64,000 nucleotides of DNA, taken from assembly GCA_903885795.1 (NCBI GenBank), contig CAISJV010000017.1, positions 62,001-126,000 on the forward strand. The letters are read 5' to 3'. The notes beneath the pieces were generated by a model. That model was not told the origin of the DNA. It ran no database searches and saw nothing but the letters and a program-made list of their open reading frames with translations. The position numbers and the translations under genes were made by a program. This DNA is from an uncultured delta proteobacterium. GTDB lineage: Bacteria; Desulfobacterota; Syntrophia; Syntrophales; UBA8958. This document shows positions 1 to 7,662 of this stretch, one piece after another (the first letter of the stretch is position 1; the number at the start of each line of letters is the position of its first letter).

Positions 1-48
1 ATCCTTTCAGAAGAAGTAGTTTAAAATGATTCCTTGTAACCCTAGCTA

Positions 49-63
49 GCAAAGGCTATGCCA
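49..63 (-). promoter_or_regulatory. Candidate sigma-54 promoter for a gene left of the window
   Basis: The minus strand reads TGGCATAGCCTTTGC. It has the -24 GG and -12 GC exactly ten bases apart and the TGGCA and TTGC boxes of sigma-54 promoters. The start site would be near position 37, so the gene served lies off the left edge and is plausibly the next flagellar operon. Confidence 0.7.
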
Positions 64-190
64 CTGATGAACCATGTCTAAGCATTACACAAGTTATTAT
101 ATTTACATGCATATAAATGCCTTCATTGGATGTAGGACTAGAATTTGGATTGTATTAAGGTGAGAGAGGTTCTTTTCAGTGCAACCAGGC

Positions 191-203
191 GGAAAATATT
201 TCC
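191..203. promoter_or_regulatory. Candidate enhancer-binding site, copy 1
   Basis: GGAAAATATTTCC is an almost perfect palindrome in non-coding DNA, centred about 160 bp upstream of the predicted start for the promoter at 49-63. The same 13 bases recur upstream of fliK and a one-base variant upstream of flgF. That spacing suits a site for a sigma-54 activator. Confidence 0.45.
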
Positions 204-224
204 CACCCGGATAACCATTTTGGG

Positions 225-533
225 CTACGCAAAAATGTCAATTAGCGACTCGGTAACAATCTTCTTGGCAATTTCTTCGGAGTTCACTCCATAGGTTCCA
301 TTTTCAATACGAGATTTCAGCTCCTGGACAGTGTCTTCTCTAATATCAGGAAGATTATTTATAATTCCCCTCATCATCCCAGCATCTCTGGACTCTTTGG
401 AAATACTTACTTTCTCTTCAGTACTCGCCTCAGGTTGGGGCGCCTGCTTACGTACGGTAGCCTTCGGGTCTTCATTTTTTTGGTATTGCTGAATGATGCT
501 GATCGGCGTATTTCCCGTATCTGTAATTTTCAT
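225..533 (-). CDS. flgM: Anti-sigma-28 factor FlgM
   Basis: A 102-residue cytoplasmic protein expected to hold FliA (sigma-28) inactive until the hook-basal body is finished, when it is exported through the flagellar secretion apparatus. The N-terminal half is polar and likely disordered. The C-terminal half has the FlgM pattern IREDTVQELKSRIENGTY (about residues 64-81) followed by an EEIAKKIV helix, the part that contacts sigma-28. It is the last gene of the flgF-to-flgM run, but it also has its own sigma-28-like promoter in the 69-bp gap after flgJ. The ATG is preceded by a good GGGAGGCGG site. Confidence 0.93.
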   Translation of the reverse strand: MKITDTGNTPISIIQQYQKNEDPKATVRKQAPQPEASTEEKVSISKESRDAGMMRGIINNLPDIREDTVQELKSRIENGTYGVNSEEIAKKIVTESLIDIFA

Positions 534-566
534 ATTCCGCCTCCCACATTGTCTCTTTTGAAATCT

Positions 567-594
567 CTATCGGTATAGATCGGAAAATACTTTA
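567..594 (-). promoter_or_regulatory. Candidate sigma-28 (FliA) promoter of flgM
   Basis: On the minus strand TAAA is followed, 16 bases later, by ACCGATAG, close to the sigma-28 consensus TAAA-N15-GCCGATAA. The start site would be near 560, about 27 bases before the flgM ATG. Autoregulation of flgM by sigma-28 is well known in enteric bacteria. Confidence 0.7.
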
Positions 595-602
595 ATAAAT
601 AT

Positions 603-932
603 TTATTTACCGCTGTAATCATTGCTTTTTTTAACAAGCTGATTATACATAATTTTTTGAATCCCCAATCCGTCGTTCTTCTTGGATAGCTCCTCTGCAA
701 CCTTCTGATCCATAAGCATATTATATGTGTCTTTCCCGGCGAACTGGTTGATGGACAATCCTGTTGTAACAGTCTTTCTCATGGTTTTGAAAAGATAATA
801 AGTAAATGCTGCCTCAAAATCGGCGCATGCTTTTTTTAGTTTATTGTTTTTCTCGATCTGCTTATTCGTTAAAGGTTTGGCTTGAACATCTCCAGAAACC
901 TTTGGATCTTTAAGAGTCATTATATTGTCCAC
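603..932 (-). CDS. flgJ: Rod assembly protein FlgJ, N-terminal domain only
   Basis: About 109 residues matching the rod-binding (rod-cap) domain of FlgJ, with ADFEAAFTYYLFKTMRKTV typical of the family. It would scaffold rod polymerisation in the periplasm. The C-terminal muramidase domain of enteric FlgJ is absent, as in many deltaproteobacteria, so another enzyme must open the peptidoglycan. I chose the GTG at 932 because GGAGGAG lies six bases upstream. The in-frame TTG at 938 directly abuts that site, so it is too close. The gene follows flgI by only a few bases and is translated from the same transcript. Confidence 0.88.
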   Translation of the reverse strand: MDNIMTLKDPKVSGDVQAKPLTNKQIEKNNKLKKACADFEAAFTYYLFKTMRKTVTTGLSINQFAGKDTYNMLMDQKVAEELSKKNDGLGIQKIMYNQLVKKSNDYSGK

Positions 933-944
933 TTGCAACTCCTC

Positions 945-2129
945 CTACATTACCCGCAGATCGGCCTGAAGTGCACCGGCAGTCTTAATTGCCTGCAGAA
1001 TCGAAATGAGGTCTCGGGGCGTTACCCCAATCGCGTTTAAGGCCTGCACAACTTCCTGAATAGAGACTCCTTTTGGTACAACCATCAGTTGCTTCTTTTC
1101 TTCCGTCACAGCGAGGCTGGTATCCTTAGCGACAACAGTCTGACCCCCGGGGGCTACGATTGTTCCATCCTTCCTGTTGACCATAGGCTTCGAACCCAGT
1201 GGAGCTTGGGGAGAGAAGGGCAATGGTTGGGAAATAATGGGAGTTTCCTTTATCTGTATGGTGAGATTCCCGTGGGCGACCGCTACTGTAGAAATCCTCA
1301 CCATCTCACCCATGACGACGGTCCCTGTCTTTTCATTAATGACAACGACGGCGGGAGTGGAGATATTGACTTCGAGATTTTCGAGTTCCGAAATAATGTC
1401 CATGACATTATTCTTATATGCATCTTTAAGCTTGATGGCTACTGTAGCGGAATCTTTTGCTTGTGCTTCAAGCTGAATATTCATCATCGTATTTAGCCTA
1501 TGGGCCATTTGCCTGGAAGTGGTGAAGTCAGGATAAAAAAGATTGATCGTTAAGGATTTTGCATTCTCGAGACTGAAGGGAATTTCCTTTTCCACAAGGG
1601 CGCCGTTCGGTATGACGCCGACGTTTGTTTGATTTTTCATGGCAGACGCATTGGCGCCACCGGCGCTGAAACCACCGATAACCAAGCCCCCTTGGGCAAC
1701 GGCATAGATATCCCCGTTAGGAGCCCGAAGGGGCGTCATGATCAGTGTCCCCCCCTGCATACTCGTGGCGTCGCCCATGGAAGACACAAGGGCGTCAATC
1801 CTTGTCCCATTCTTGGCAAAGGCCGGTAATGTGGCAGTTACCATCACGGAGGCAACATTTTTTGCCTTCAGATCACGATCCAGGAGAATAGCCGGATCTC
1901 TTGACCGTATGGAAAGACCCTGACGACTGAGCATATTTGCCATGGTTTCTCTCGTAAAACCATTTTTTACGTCATCTCCCGTACCCATAAGGCCGACCAC
2001 GAGACCATACCCGACAAGTTGGTTGCTTCTTACGCCTCCTATAGAGGCAACGTCCTTAATGCGAGCTGCCCAGAGAGACTCGGCAACCAAGAGAATACAA
2101 ATTATTATTAAAGCAATTTTTTTTATCAT
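945..2129 (-). CDS. flgI: Flagellar P-ring protein FlgI
   Basis: A 394-residue precursor of the periplasmic P-ring that surrounds the rod in the peptidoglycan layer. It starts with a signal peptide (hydrophobic run about residues 3-17, ending SLWA), followed by the conserved RIKDVASIGGVRSNQLVGYG and VGLMGTGDD stretch. The C-terminus ends in ALQADLRVM, as in the family. The start at 2129 is preceded by GAGGGGAGGGGG; the longer in-frame start at 2162 has no such site. It sits between flgH and flgJ, and its stop codon overlaps the flgJ ribosome-binding site. Confidence 0.97.
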   Translation of the reverse strand: MIKKIALIIICILLVAESLWAARIKDVASIGGVRSNQLVGYGLVVGLMGTGDDVKNGFTRETMANMLSRQGLSIRSRDPAILLDRDLKAKNVASVMVTATLPAFAKNGTRIDALVSSMGDATSMQGGTLIMTPLRAPNGDIYAVAQGGLVIGGFSAGGANASAMKNQTNVGVIPNGALVEKEIPFSLENAKSLTINLFYPDFTTSRQMAHRLNTMMNIQLEAQAKDSATVAIKLKDAYKNNVMDIISELENLEVNISTPAVVVINEKTGTVVMGEMVRISTVAVAHGNLTIQIKETPIISQPLPFSPQAPLGSKPMVNRKDGTIVAPGGQTVVAKDTSLAVTEEKKQLMVVPKGVSIQEVVQALNAIGVTPRDLISILQAIKTAGALQADLRVM

Positions 2130-2206
2130 TCTATACCCCCTCCCCTCAATACCATCCCGCAAGGTGAGGCAGAAAATGGGTTTTTAACGATTTCTTCATA
2201 ATCGTA

Positions 2207-2896
2207 TTAAAATGGCCAGACCCAGTCCAAAATCCTCGTTCCCCAACCGGGATGGGATTTGTCGTTAATTATTCCCATCCCCGTATAAACAATCCGGGCA
2301 TCGGAAATATTGCGGGAGTGAACAAAATTCTCCGGCGTCACATCTTCAGGACGGATAATTCCGCTAATGACAATATATTGATCTTCGGCATTAACTGTCA
2401 CCTGCCTCCGTCCCTCTATGACCATATTGCCATTTTCAAATACCTTAATGACCCTTCCCGCAATTTGTGCATTCAACTTCGAACTCCGGGAGGTATCGCC
2501 TTGCCCTTTCATGCTGTTATCAGATCCGCCTCCCACCGATAACGTCGTCCCCATGTTTTTATTGCTGGCAAGAACTGAGGAGTCGAGTCCAAAAAGGGCA
2601 GATATATTGGCGGCGGTTTTCGACGCCCGGCTCGTGTTGGTGCTGGCATCATTAGTCCCGGTCGAGGCTTCAGAAATTACGATCGTGACGATATCATTTA
2701 AATACCGAGCTTTATTGTCCGCAAAAAGCATATTTCTGTTACTTTCCCCCGGCCAAAGAGAACCGGGGGCAGAGGCTGCTTGGGCCGGCTGAGGGAGTTG
2801 CGCAATATTTTGAGGTTCTTTCTTAATAGCATATTCAGATTCCACGCAACCGGCAAAGATTAAAACTATAAAGGCCAACATTATTTTTTTCTTCAT
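2207..2896 (-). CDS. flgH: Flagellar L-ring lipoprotein FlgH
   Basis: A 229-residue precursor of the outer-membrane L-ring. A lipoprotein signal with lipobox FAGC puts the acylated cysteine at residue 17. The family signature ARYLNDIVTIVISE follows in the middle third, and the protein ends in the typical WGTRILDWVWPF. I prefer the ATG at 2896, which has AGGTG seven bases upstream. The GTG at 2905 directly follows the flgA stop and would add three residues. It lies between flgA and flgI in the usual order. Confidence 0.96.
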   Translation of the reverse strand: MKKKIMLAFIVLIFAGCVESEYAIKKEPQNIAQLPQPAQAASAPGSLWPGESNRNMLFADNKARYLNDIVTIVISEASTGTNDASTNTSRASKTAANISALFGLDSSVLASNKNMGTTLSVGGGSDNSMKGQGDTSRSSKLNAQIAGRVIKVFENGNMVIEGRRQVTVNAEDQYIVISGIIRPEDVTPENFVHSRNISDARIVYTGMGIINDKSHPGWGTRILDWVWPF

Positions 2897-2905
2897 GACA
2901 ATCAC

Positions 2906-3637
2906 CTAAAATTCGATCGCAACCATCGAATCATCGATTACCCGGGCATGCAATGTTTTTTGTGACGTGGCATTTCGTATTCTTACCAACCCGCCCAACA
3001 CACCGTCTTCTTCGGAATACCCCAAGGCGCTGACAGATAATGAGCCGTTTTCATAAATGATCCGTACGGGAGCGCCTCTTTTGATTAAAATGGGCTGTTT
3101 CAGGTAGATTTGTTGAATTTCTCCATTTGCCGCAGTCCCGACTGTTAGCCTTTTCCCGATCACTTCCTTGGGATCACTGACGATGTTGGTGGCCATGCGG
3201 CTGACCCACTTTTTTACGACGTGGACGTCATCCCCCCCAATCTGGACATCACGAGCAAGACTGCGACTGGCGATAACGATATCTCTCTGGACCTCAATTC
3301 TCACCCCGACAATCGACTCCCTGATAAGGGAGCTACGATCATAGTATTTTACTGAATACCGGGCATCACCTATGTATCCCTGATTATGTAATTCCAAAAT
3401 CCTATGGGTGATTTTTTCACCCCTCAACACGATATCGTCACCATGTGAAGCAAACTCGAAACGAACGTTTTCCCTCGACCAAGGCATATTTTCTTCGATA
3501 TAGTCTTGGACGAGATTGTGTACTTGCCCCCACGTGATTTTGATTTCCTTCTGAACACCCGCGTAGGCACTGCTTCCTGCAAAGATCGATATAATTGCAA
3601 GCAACAGCAGGCTATTTACGTGCGGGAACCTGTTCAT
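2906..3637 (-). CDS. flgA: P-ring assembly chaperone FlgA
   Basis: A 243-residue periplasmic protein with a signal peptide (residues 1-26, ending SSAYA). The C-terminal half has the SAF-domain character of FlgA: VVKKWVSRM, then VIGKRLTVGTAANGEIQ and a terminal ARVIDDSMVAIEF. It assists FlgI polymerisation into the P-ring. Only four bases separate it from flgG, and its stop directly abuts the flgH start region, so it belongs to the flgF-flgG-flgA-flgH-flgI-flgJ run. Confidence 0.93.
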   Translation of the reverse strand: MNRFPHVNSLLLLAIISIFAGSSAYAGVQKEIKITWGQVHNLVQDYIEENMPWSRENVRFEFASHGDDIVLRGEKITHRILELHNQGYIGDARYSVKYYDRSSLIRESIVGVRIEVQRDIVIASRSLARDVQIGGDDVHVVKKWVSRMATNIVSDPKEVIGKRLTVGTAANGEIQQIYLKQPILIKRGAPVRIIYENGSLSVSALGYSEEDGVLGGLVRIRNATSQKTLHARVIDDSMVAIEF

Positions 3638-3641
3638 GAAG

Positions 3642-4424
3642 TTACCTCTTCATACCAGCGACTATCGACAACATCGTATCCGCCGTTTGTACACATTTCG
3701 AATTGATTTCGTAGGCCCGTTGACCAGCGATCATCTTTACCATTTCGTCGATGACGCTGACATTGGACATTTCAAGAAAGGTCTGAGCAATCGTGCCATT
3801 GCCTTCCACCCCCGGAACACCGAGATTTGGTTCACCGGAACTTTCCGATTTTTCGAATGTATTTCTCCCTAAGCTCGTCAAACCACCGGGATTGATAAAT
3901 CTGGCGATTTGCAGTGTACCTGAACCAAGGACTGTTCCTGCTTTGTCCGTCGCCGACCAGATGCCGCCACTGTCGATCGTAAAATTTGTTGCCGCTGTAG
4001 GAATTGTTATGCTGGGCAGCAATTTCAGGCCATCGGAATTCACGAGTGCGCCAGTTTTGTCAATCTTGAAATTGCCCGCCCGCGAATAAACGGTCTGACC
4101 ATTTTTATCAAGTTGATAGAAACCTTCTCCTTCTATGGCCCAATCGAATTGATTTCCTGTTTGCTGGAAATCTCCCTGATTAAAGAGTTTTTGTACAGAT
4201 ACGACCTTGACGCCCATCCCAACCTCAATGCCTGTGGGTAGTCTTACCCCGGTCGTGGTTTCTGTTCCTGATTTTGAGCCAACTTGATACATAAGATCCT
4301 GGAAATCGACACGAGATCTTTTAAAGCCCGTGGTATTAACATTCGCCAGATTATTGGCGATAATATCCTGTTCAAAAGATTGTGCGTTCATTCCTGTTGC
4401 TGCTGTCCACAACGATCGGATCAT
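3642..4424 (-). CDS. flgG: Distal rod protein FlgG
   Basis: 260 residues, the standard FlgG length. The N-terminal MIRSLWTAATGMNAQ and the NLANVNTTGFKRSRVDFQDL block are rod-protein signatures. The C-terminus carries the coiled-coil motif EMVKMIAGQRAYEINSK. FlgG forms the long distal rod that passes through the P and L rings and is exported by the flagellar type III system. It follows flgF by ten bases. Confidence 0.98.
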   Translation of the reverse strand: MIRSLWTAATGMNAQSFEQDIIANNLANVNTTGFKRSRVDFQDLMYQVGSKSGTETTTGVRLPTGIEVGMGVKVVSVQKLFNQGDFQQTGNQFDWAIEGEGFYQLDKNGQTVYSRAGNFKIDKTGALVNSDGLKLLPSITIPTAATNFTIDSGGIWSATDKAGTVLGSGTLQIARFINPGGLTSLGRNTFEKSESSGEPNLGVPGVEGNGTIAQTFLEMSNVSVIDEMVKMIAGQRAYEINSKCVQTADTMLSIVAGMKR

Positions 4425-4434
4425 TTTGACCTCC

Positions 4435-5145
4435 TTATATCAATTTGCCAACACGAGTTGTCGAAATTTTGTCCTGATCTGTAATAGTTTGAATAAGTTT
4501 TTGGTATGTTTCCAAACTTCGTTGAATTTCAATCATCGTAACCATCTGCTGTACTGCATTGACATTTGATAATTCGACTGAATTTGAGATAATCTGGGGG
4601 TCTTCTTTGACCTTCACACCTGCCGCCGCAGGGGCGCTGAAAACACCATTCCCGGCTCTTTCAAGCATTTTAGGCTGGTCAAACGTTACGATTTTAAGTT
4701 TTCCAATCTGTCCGCCATCGACAGTTATCAAACCCTGCCTATCAATCTGGATGTCCTTACCTTTAGCCACGACAGGGCCTCTATCGCCTAAAACCGGCTC
4801 ACCCGCAGATGTGACTATTTCACCGTTTTTATTAAGATGGAAATTCCCTTTCCTGGTATATAATTCTCCATCTTTGGTCTGTATAGCAAAAAAACCGTCC
4901 CCATCGAGTGCGACATCCAGTACATTCCCGGTCTGCTGAATCATTCCCTGACTCATGTTTATCGTGTGCTTGTCGCTGGAAATCTGATTCTCTTGTTGAT
5001 CCATGAGGTCATTCTGGGCGATAGACCGCAGATACTCTTCCTTGAAACCGATGGTTGACGCATTGGCGAGATTGTTAGTGACATTTTCAAATTTTGCCAC
5101 CAGTTGTACGGCCGCACTTGCTATGTCCTGGATATCGCCTGCCAT
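4435..5145 (-). CDS. flgF: Proximal rod protein FlgF
   Basis: 236 residues of the rod/hook family: NNLANASTIGFKEEYLRSI near the N-terminus, the central LDVALDGDGFFAI, and the C-terminal NAVQQMVTMIEIQRSLETYQ helix. FlgF forms part of the proximal rod and is a type III export substrate. It is the first gene of the rod/ring operon, preceded by a sigma-54-type promoter at 5175-5189. GAAAGGGA lies just ahead of the ATG. Confidence 0.95.
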   Translation of the reverse strand: MAGDIQDIASAAVQLVAKFENVTNNLANASTIGFKEEYLRSIAQNDLMDQQENQISSDKHTINMSQGMIQQTGNVLDVALDGDGFFAIQTKDGELYTRKGNFHLNKNGEIVTSAGEPVLGDRGPVVAKGKDIQIDRQGLITVDGGQIGKLKIVTFDQPKMLERAGNGVFSAPAAAGVKVKEDPQIISNSVELSNVNAVQQMVTMIEIQRSLETYQKLIQTITDQDKISTTRVGKLI

Positions 5146-5174
5146 GGAATCCCTTTCGTTTACTTGTTATGCAA

Positions 5175-5189
5175 GCAATGAATATGCCA
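5175..5189 (-). promoter_or_regulatory. Candidate sigma-54 promoter of the flgF-flgM operon
   Basis: The minus strand reads TGGCATATTCATTGC, with GG and GC ten bases apart. The start site would be near 5163, leaving an 18-base leader before flgF. It lies in the 175-bp gap between the FlhB-like gene and flgF. Confidence 0.75.
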
Positions 5190-5296
5190 CCTTGGCATAA
5201 GAACATCTTCACGCTGTTCTCTGATCTATCTTTCCAAAACACACGTATTCCTTCCCCTCGCGGGCGGAAATTACGTTAAGGGGGAACATAATAATG

Positions 5297-5309
5297 GGAA
5301 AAATATTCC
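5297..5309. promoter_or_regulatory. Candidate enhancer-binding site, copy 2
   Basis: GGAAAAATATTCC is a palindromic variant of the motif at 191-203 and 25026-25038, centred about 140 bp upstream of the predicted flgF transcription start. Its position in the intergenic gap suits a sigma-54 activator site. Confidence 0.4.
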
Positions 5310-5320
5310 TGTTTTTGAAA

Positions 5321-5626
5321 TTATGACTGAGAAGGTATCTCTCTGTGACGTTCGTTCATTGAATAGACAAAGGCTAGTAGTTCGGCGATTGCCCTGTAAA
5401 GCTCTAGCGGAATATCTTCATCAAGATCGAGCTTACAGAGAATTTGCACAAGACCCGGGTCTTGTTGAATCGGTATGCCATTTGCGCGGGCAAGTTCGAT
5501 AATTTTTTCAGCTATGAGTCCTTTCCCTTTCGCGGTAATTCTCGGAGCGTTGTCCTTCTCTTGTTCGTACTGAAGGGCAGCAGCAAGAATCTGTTTCCCC
5601 GATTTTTTCATCCTTTGTTCACTCAT
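5321..5626 (-). CDS. FlhB C-terminal-domain homologue (FlhB2/YlqH-like)
   Basis: A 101-residue protein matching only the cytoplasmic C-terminal domain of FlhB, the specificity switch of the flagellar export gate. The pattern GKGLIAEKIIELARANGIPI with PLELYRAIAELLAFVY aligns closely to the end of the full FlhB in this window (IAEKIKDIAREHGIPM, NLYRAVAEILAYVYGM). The membrane domain is missing, and so is the NPTH self-cleavage motif. It overlaps the upstream FliK-like gene by four bases (ATGA), a pairing like ylqG-ylqH in Bacillus. Its role is probably an accessory one in export, but it is not established. Confidence 0.85.
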   Translation of the reverse strand: MSEQRMKKSGKQILAAALQYEQEKDNAPRITAKGKGLIAEKIIELARANGIPIQQDPGLVQILCKLDLDEDIPLELYRAIAELLAFVYSMNERHREIPSQS

Positions 5627-6783
5627 GCAAACAGACTAAGGGCCAAACGGTTATTGAAGGGCTGACGAGACAAATATTCCTGCCTCATAACATAAATATT
5701 CTCTTCAACCAGACATTGCAACCCCCCCACATCGTAACCTGCCCCCTCAAGTTTTACTTTCAGTTCATCGAGATAATTACCTACAAAATGTGATATATAT
5801 TCATTTTGACAGTGAAAGACAAAATCTACCTTTTTACCCTTAAATCTCGCATCAAGGGTAATCTCGCCAATTTGATCCAAATCTAAAAATATTGTCATGC
5901 GAAACGACGCTCCCTTTCCTTCATCAGCCTTTCCTTGTTCATTTTCCCGCTCAATGTAGATATCCTGCATGCGTACACCTTCCGGAAATGCAAAGGGGAT
6001 CTGTAGAATATATGGTCCGTCACTTTCTCGGGATACAACATTGAGGATCTGATGGGCCTCAAGGGCAGATATGGATTCTTCGGCAAAGGAACAAAGCTGT
6101 TTTAATTGATTAAGGAGGGTATCGTCGATGTTCGAAACATCACCCATGAAGGCGTTGAGGTTCTGTAATATATCCATGAACAATCTTTTGACGGAAGTTT
6201 GGTCGTCCCCTTTGGAAATCTTTGATCCCTGAACAAGGTATTTTACCAGATCATGCTCCATGTTAAGACCAAGGATTTTAGCATAGTTCGTCAAGTTATT
6301 GACGAACGGCTGGGTTATTCCCGAGACAATAATTTTCTCCGAGAGTTGCGATATCTTCTCTAAATTTGCATTAATTATCATCAACGATGGTGGCAAGGAT
6401 TTTGAGTTTGTTAACAATTCGCCGATTTTTGAAAATATTTCTCCCAGGGCTACCGGGTTGGATCTGTGAAGGAGCAGGTATTTATTGATTACAGCCGCTT
6501 CGCCCTGGGTCGAAGAGATCACACGCAGCAGAATGGCGGGTGTCAATTTTTCGACCTGTACCGTGATTTTCTCACCCGCCGTCAAGGGCATCTGAGAGTC
6601 GGCCAACATTGAGGAATTCTTTATATTCATCAGATACTGGCTACCAGGCAACGCCTTCATCACTGTTGCTTCGAGGGTATCTCCCACAGACAAGGATAGG
6701 GCACCAAGATTCGTCCGTGAGGAGGAACGGTTTATCTCCGTTACACCCGCTATCTTTGTTGTCGCCGTAAGGATCGTGGTCAT
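5623..6783 (-). CDS. FliK-like protein with hook-length-control C-terminal domain
   Basis: 386 residues. The C-terminal 120 residues have the type III substrate-specificity fold seen in FliK (FRMTIFLDLDQIGEITLDAR, then VGNYLDELKVKLEGAGYDV), while the N-terminal part is poorly conserved. A genuine FliK is encoded at 22657-24909, so this is a second member of the family. Its translational coupling to the FlhB-domain protein suggests that the two act together on the export gate. It also overlaps the DUF2802-like gene by four bases. It resembles YlqG in layout. The function is inferred. Confidence 0.75.
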   Translation of the reverse strand: MTTILTATTKIAGVTEINRSSSRTNLGALSLSVGDTLEATVMKALPGSQYLMNIKNSSMLADSQMPLTAGEKITVQVEKLTPAILLRVISSTQGEAAVINKYLLLHRSNPVALGEIFSKIGELLTNSKSLPPSLMIINANLEKISQLSEKIIVSGITQPFVNNLTNYAKILGLNMEHDLVKYLVQGSKISKGDDQTSVKRLFMDILQNLNAFMGDVSNIDDTLLNQLKQLCSFAEESISALEAHQILNVVSRESDGPYILQIPFAFPEGVRMQDIYIERENEQGKADEGKGASFRMTIFLDLDQIGEITLDARFKGKKVDFVFHCQNEYISHFVGNYLDELKVKLEGAGYDVGGLQCLVEENIYVMRQEYLSRQPFNNRLALSLFA

Positions 6784-7250
6784 TCAATGATTTTCCTCTG
6801 GTGAGAGTGAAGATTGAGGATGAGCTTGACTTCTCCTTCGGTAATATCTAGAACATCCGCTATTTTCTGGTCAGATATTCCTTCTGTGGCCATATCGAGA
6901 ACCTTTTGATAGCCTTGCTCCTTTGAAATATTATTCTTTGGATTATCATTCGACGTCAATGATTCTGATTTTTCGATGAGATTGCTCAAATGTTTCTCCT
7001 TTTCATCAATTGCATGGAGAATGCCCTGTAATGATCTTCGACCTGACTCTATGGCATCAACAAATTCCTCGGATAGTTGTTTCGAATCTTCTAATAATTG
7101 CTTGAATTCCGCGAGAGATTGTTCTGAGAGGCCCCGCTCTTTTTTTTTCGTTGATAAACTGACGAATCTGAAGAAAAAAAGGAGTGCGATCAATAGCACT
7201 ACATCGGCGGCAATCTGCACCTGAATGAGCATATCTGTCGTTATTTTCAT
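6780..7250 (-). CDS. DUF2802-like membrane-anchored coiled-coil protein
   Basis: 156 residues. A single N-terminal membrane helix (about residues 11-30, VLLIALLFFFRFV) leads into a charged coiled coil. The C-terminus has a short helix-turn-helix-like segment (EGISDQKIADVLDITEGEVK) reminiscent of a sigma-70 region 4 fold. This layout fits the DUF2802/DUF6115 proteins found in deltaproteobacterial flagellar operons, whose function I do not know. The start at 7250 lies one base after the stop of the preceding gene, with AAGG upstream. The longer in-frame start at 7280 would overlap that gene. Confidence 0.72.
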   Translation of the reverse strand: MKITTDMLIQVQIAADVVLLIALLFFFRFVSLSTKKKERGLSEQSLAEFKQLLEDSKQLSEEFVDAIESGRRSLQGILHAIDEKEKHLSNLIEKSESLTSNDNPKNNISKEQGYQKVLDMATEGISDQKIADVLDITEGEVKLILNLHSHQRKIIE

Positions 7251-7251
7251 A

Positions 7252-7572
7252 TCAAGCCTTGATATCAATGTGATGAACACCCTGCTCCAGCATCAGGCTG
7301 TTATCTGGATCATGCTCATCTTCAATGTGTTTCTGGCTATTTTCCGATCCTTTTTTGCTTCGTTCCTGATTATTTTTTTGCTGAGCATCAATAGTCTTTT
7401 TTTTTGCTTCTTCGGCATCTGATATTTTTTCACTTTGACGCTTTTTTTCTTCTTGAAGTTGAAGAGAAAAGTATCTCTGTTGCGTATCCGGGTGTTGCTG
7501 CTGGACCTTCTGAATCTTCTCAGTAACATGGGCCTGAACGATACCCTGATTCATTTCAATAGGCCTGACCAC
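7252..7572 (-). CDS. Small charged conserved flagellar-operon protein
   Basis: 106 residues, with no membrane segment or enzyme motif. The N-terminus VRPIEMNQGIVQAHVTEKIQ and the HPDTQQRYFSLQLQEEKK segment look conserved; the middle is a lysine-, glutamate- and glutamine-rich helix, and the end (HIDIKA) may be ordered again. Proteins of this type precede DUF2802 genes in deltaproteobacterial flagellar clusters, to my recollection. It begins with GTG, with AGGAGAG eight bases upstream, and its stop is coupled to the next gene. The function is unknown. Confidence 0.7.
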   Translation of the reverse strand: MVRPIEMNQGIVQAHVTEKIQKVQQQHPDTQQRYFSLQLQEEKKRQSEKISDAEEAKKKTIDAQQKNNQERSKKGSENSQKHIEDEHDPDNSLMLEQGVHHIDIKA

Positions 7573-7662
7573 TTTGTTACTCTCCTAGTAAATACCTACC
7601 CAGCGTTTCTTCGTGATAATAACGACTTAACTACCTCTACAAGAGCAATGTATCTTCATTTT

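Larger units (their letters stand above)
1..224. other. Intergenic region at left edge
   Basis: No open reading frame is convincing here. The stretch lies downstream of flgM on the minus strand. It holds a sigma-54-type promoter (49-63) that would read leftwards out of the window and a palindrome (191-203) described separately. I see no clear intrinsic terminator after flgM. Confidence 0.6.

Noticed and set aside
1089-1496. Plus-strand open frames opposite flgI and many similar frames opposite other genes
   Set aside because: They are antisense shadows of well-supported flagellar genes, without ribosome-binding sites or family motifs.
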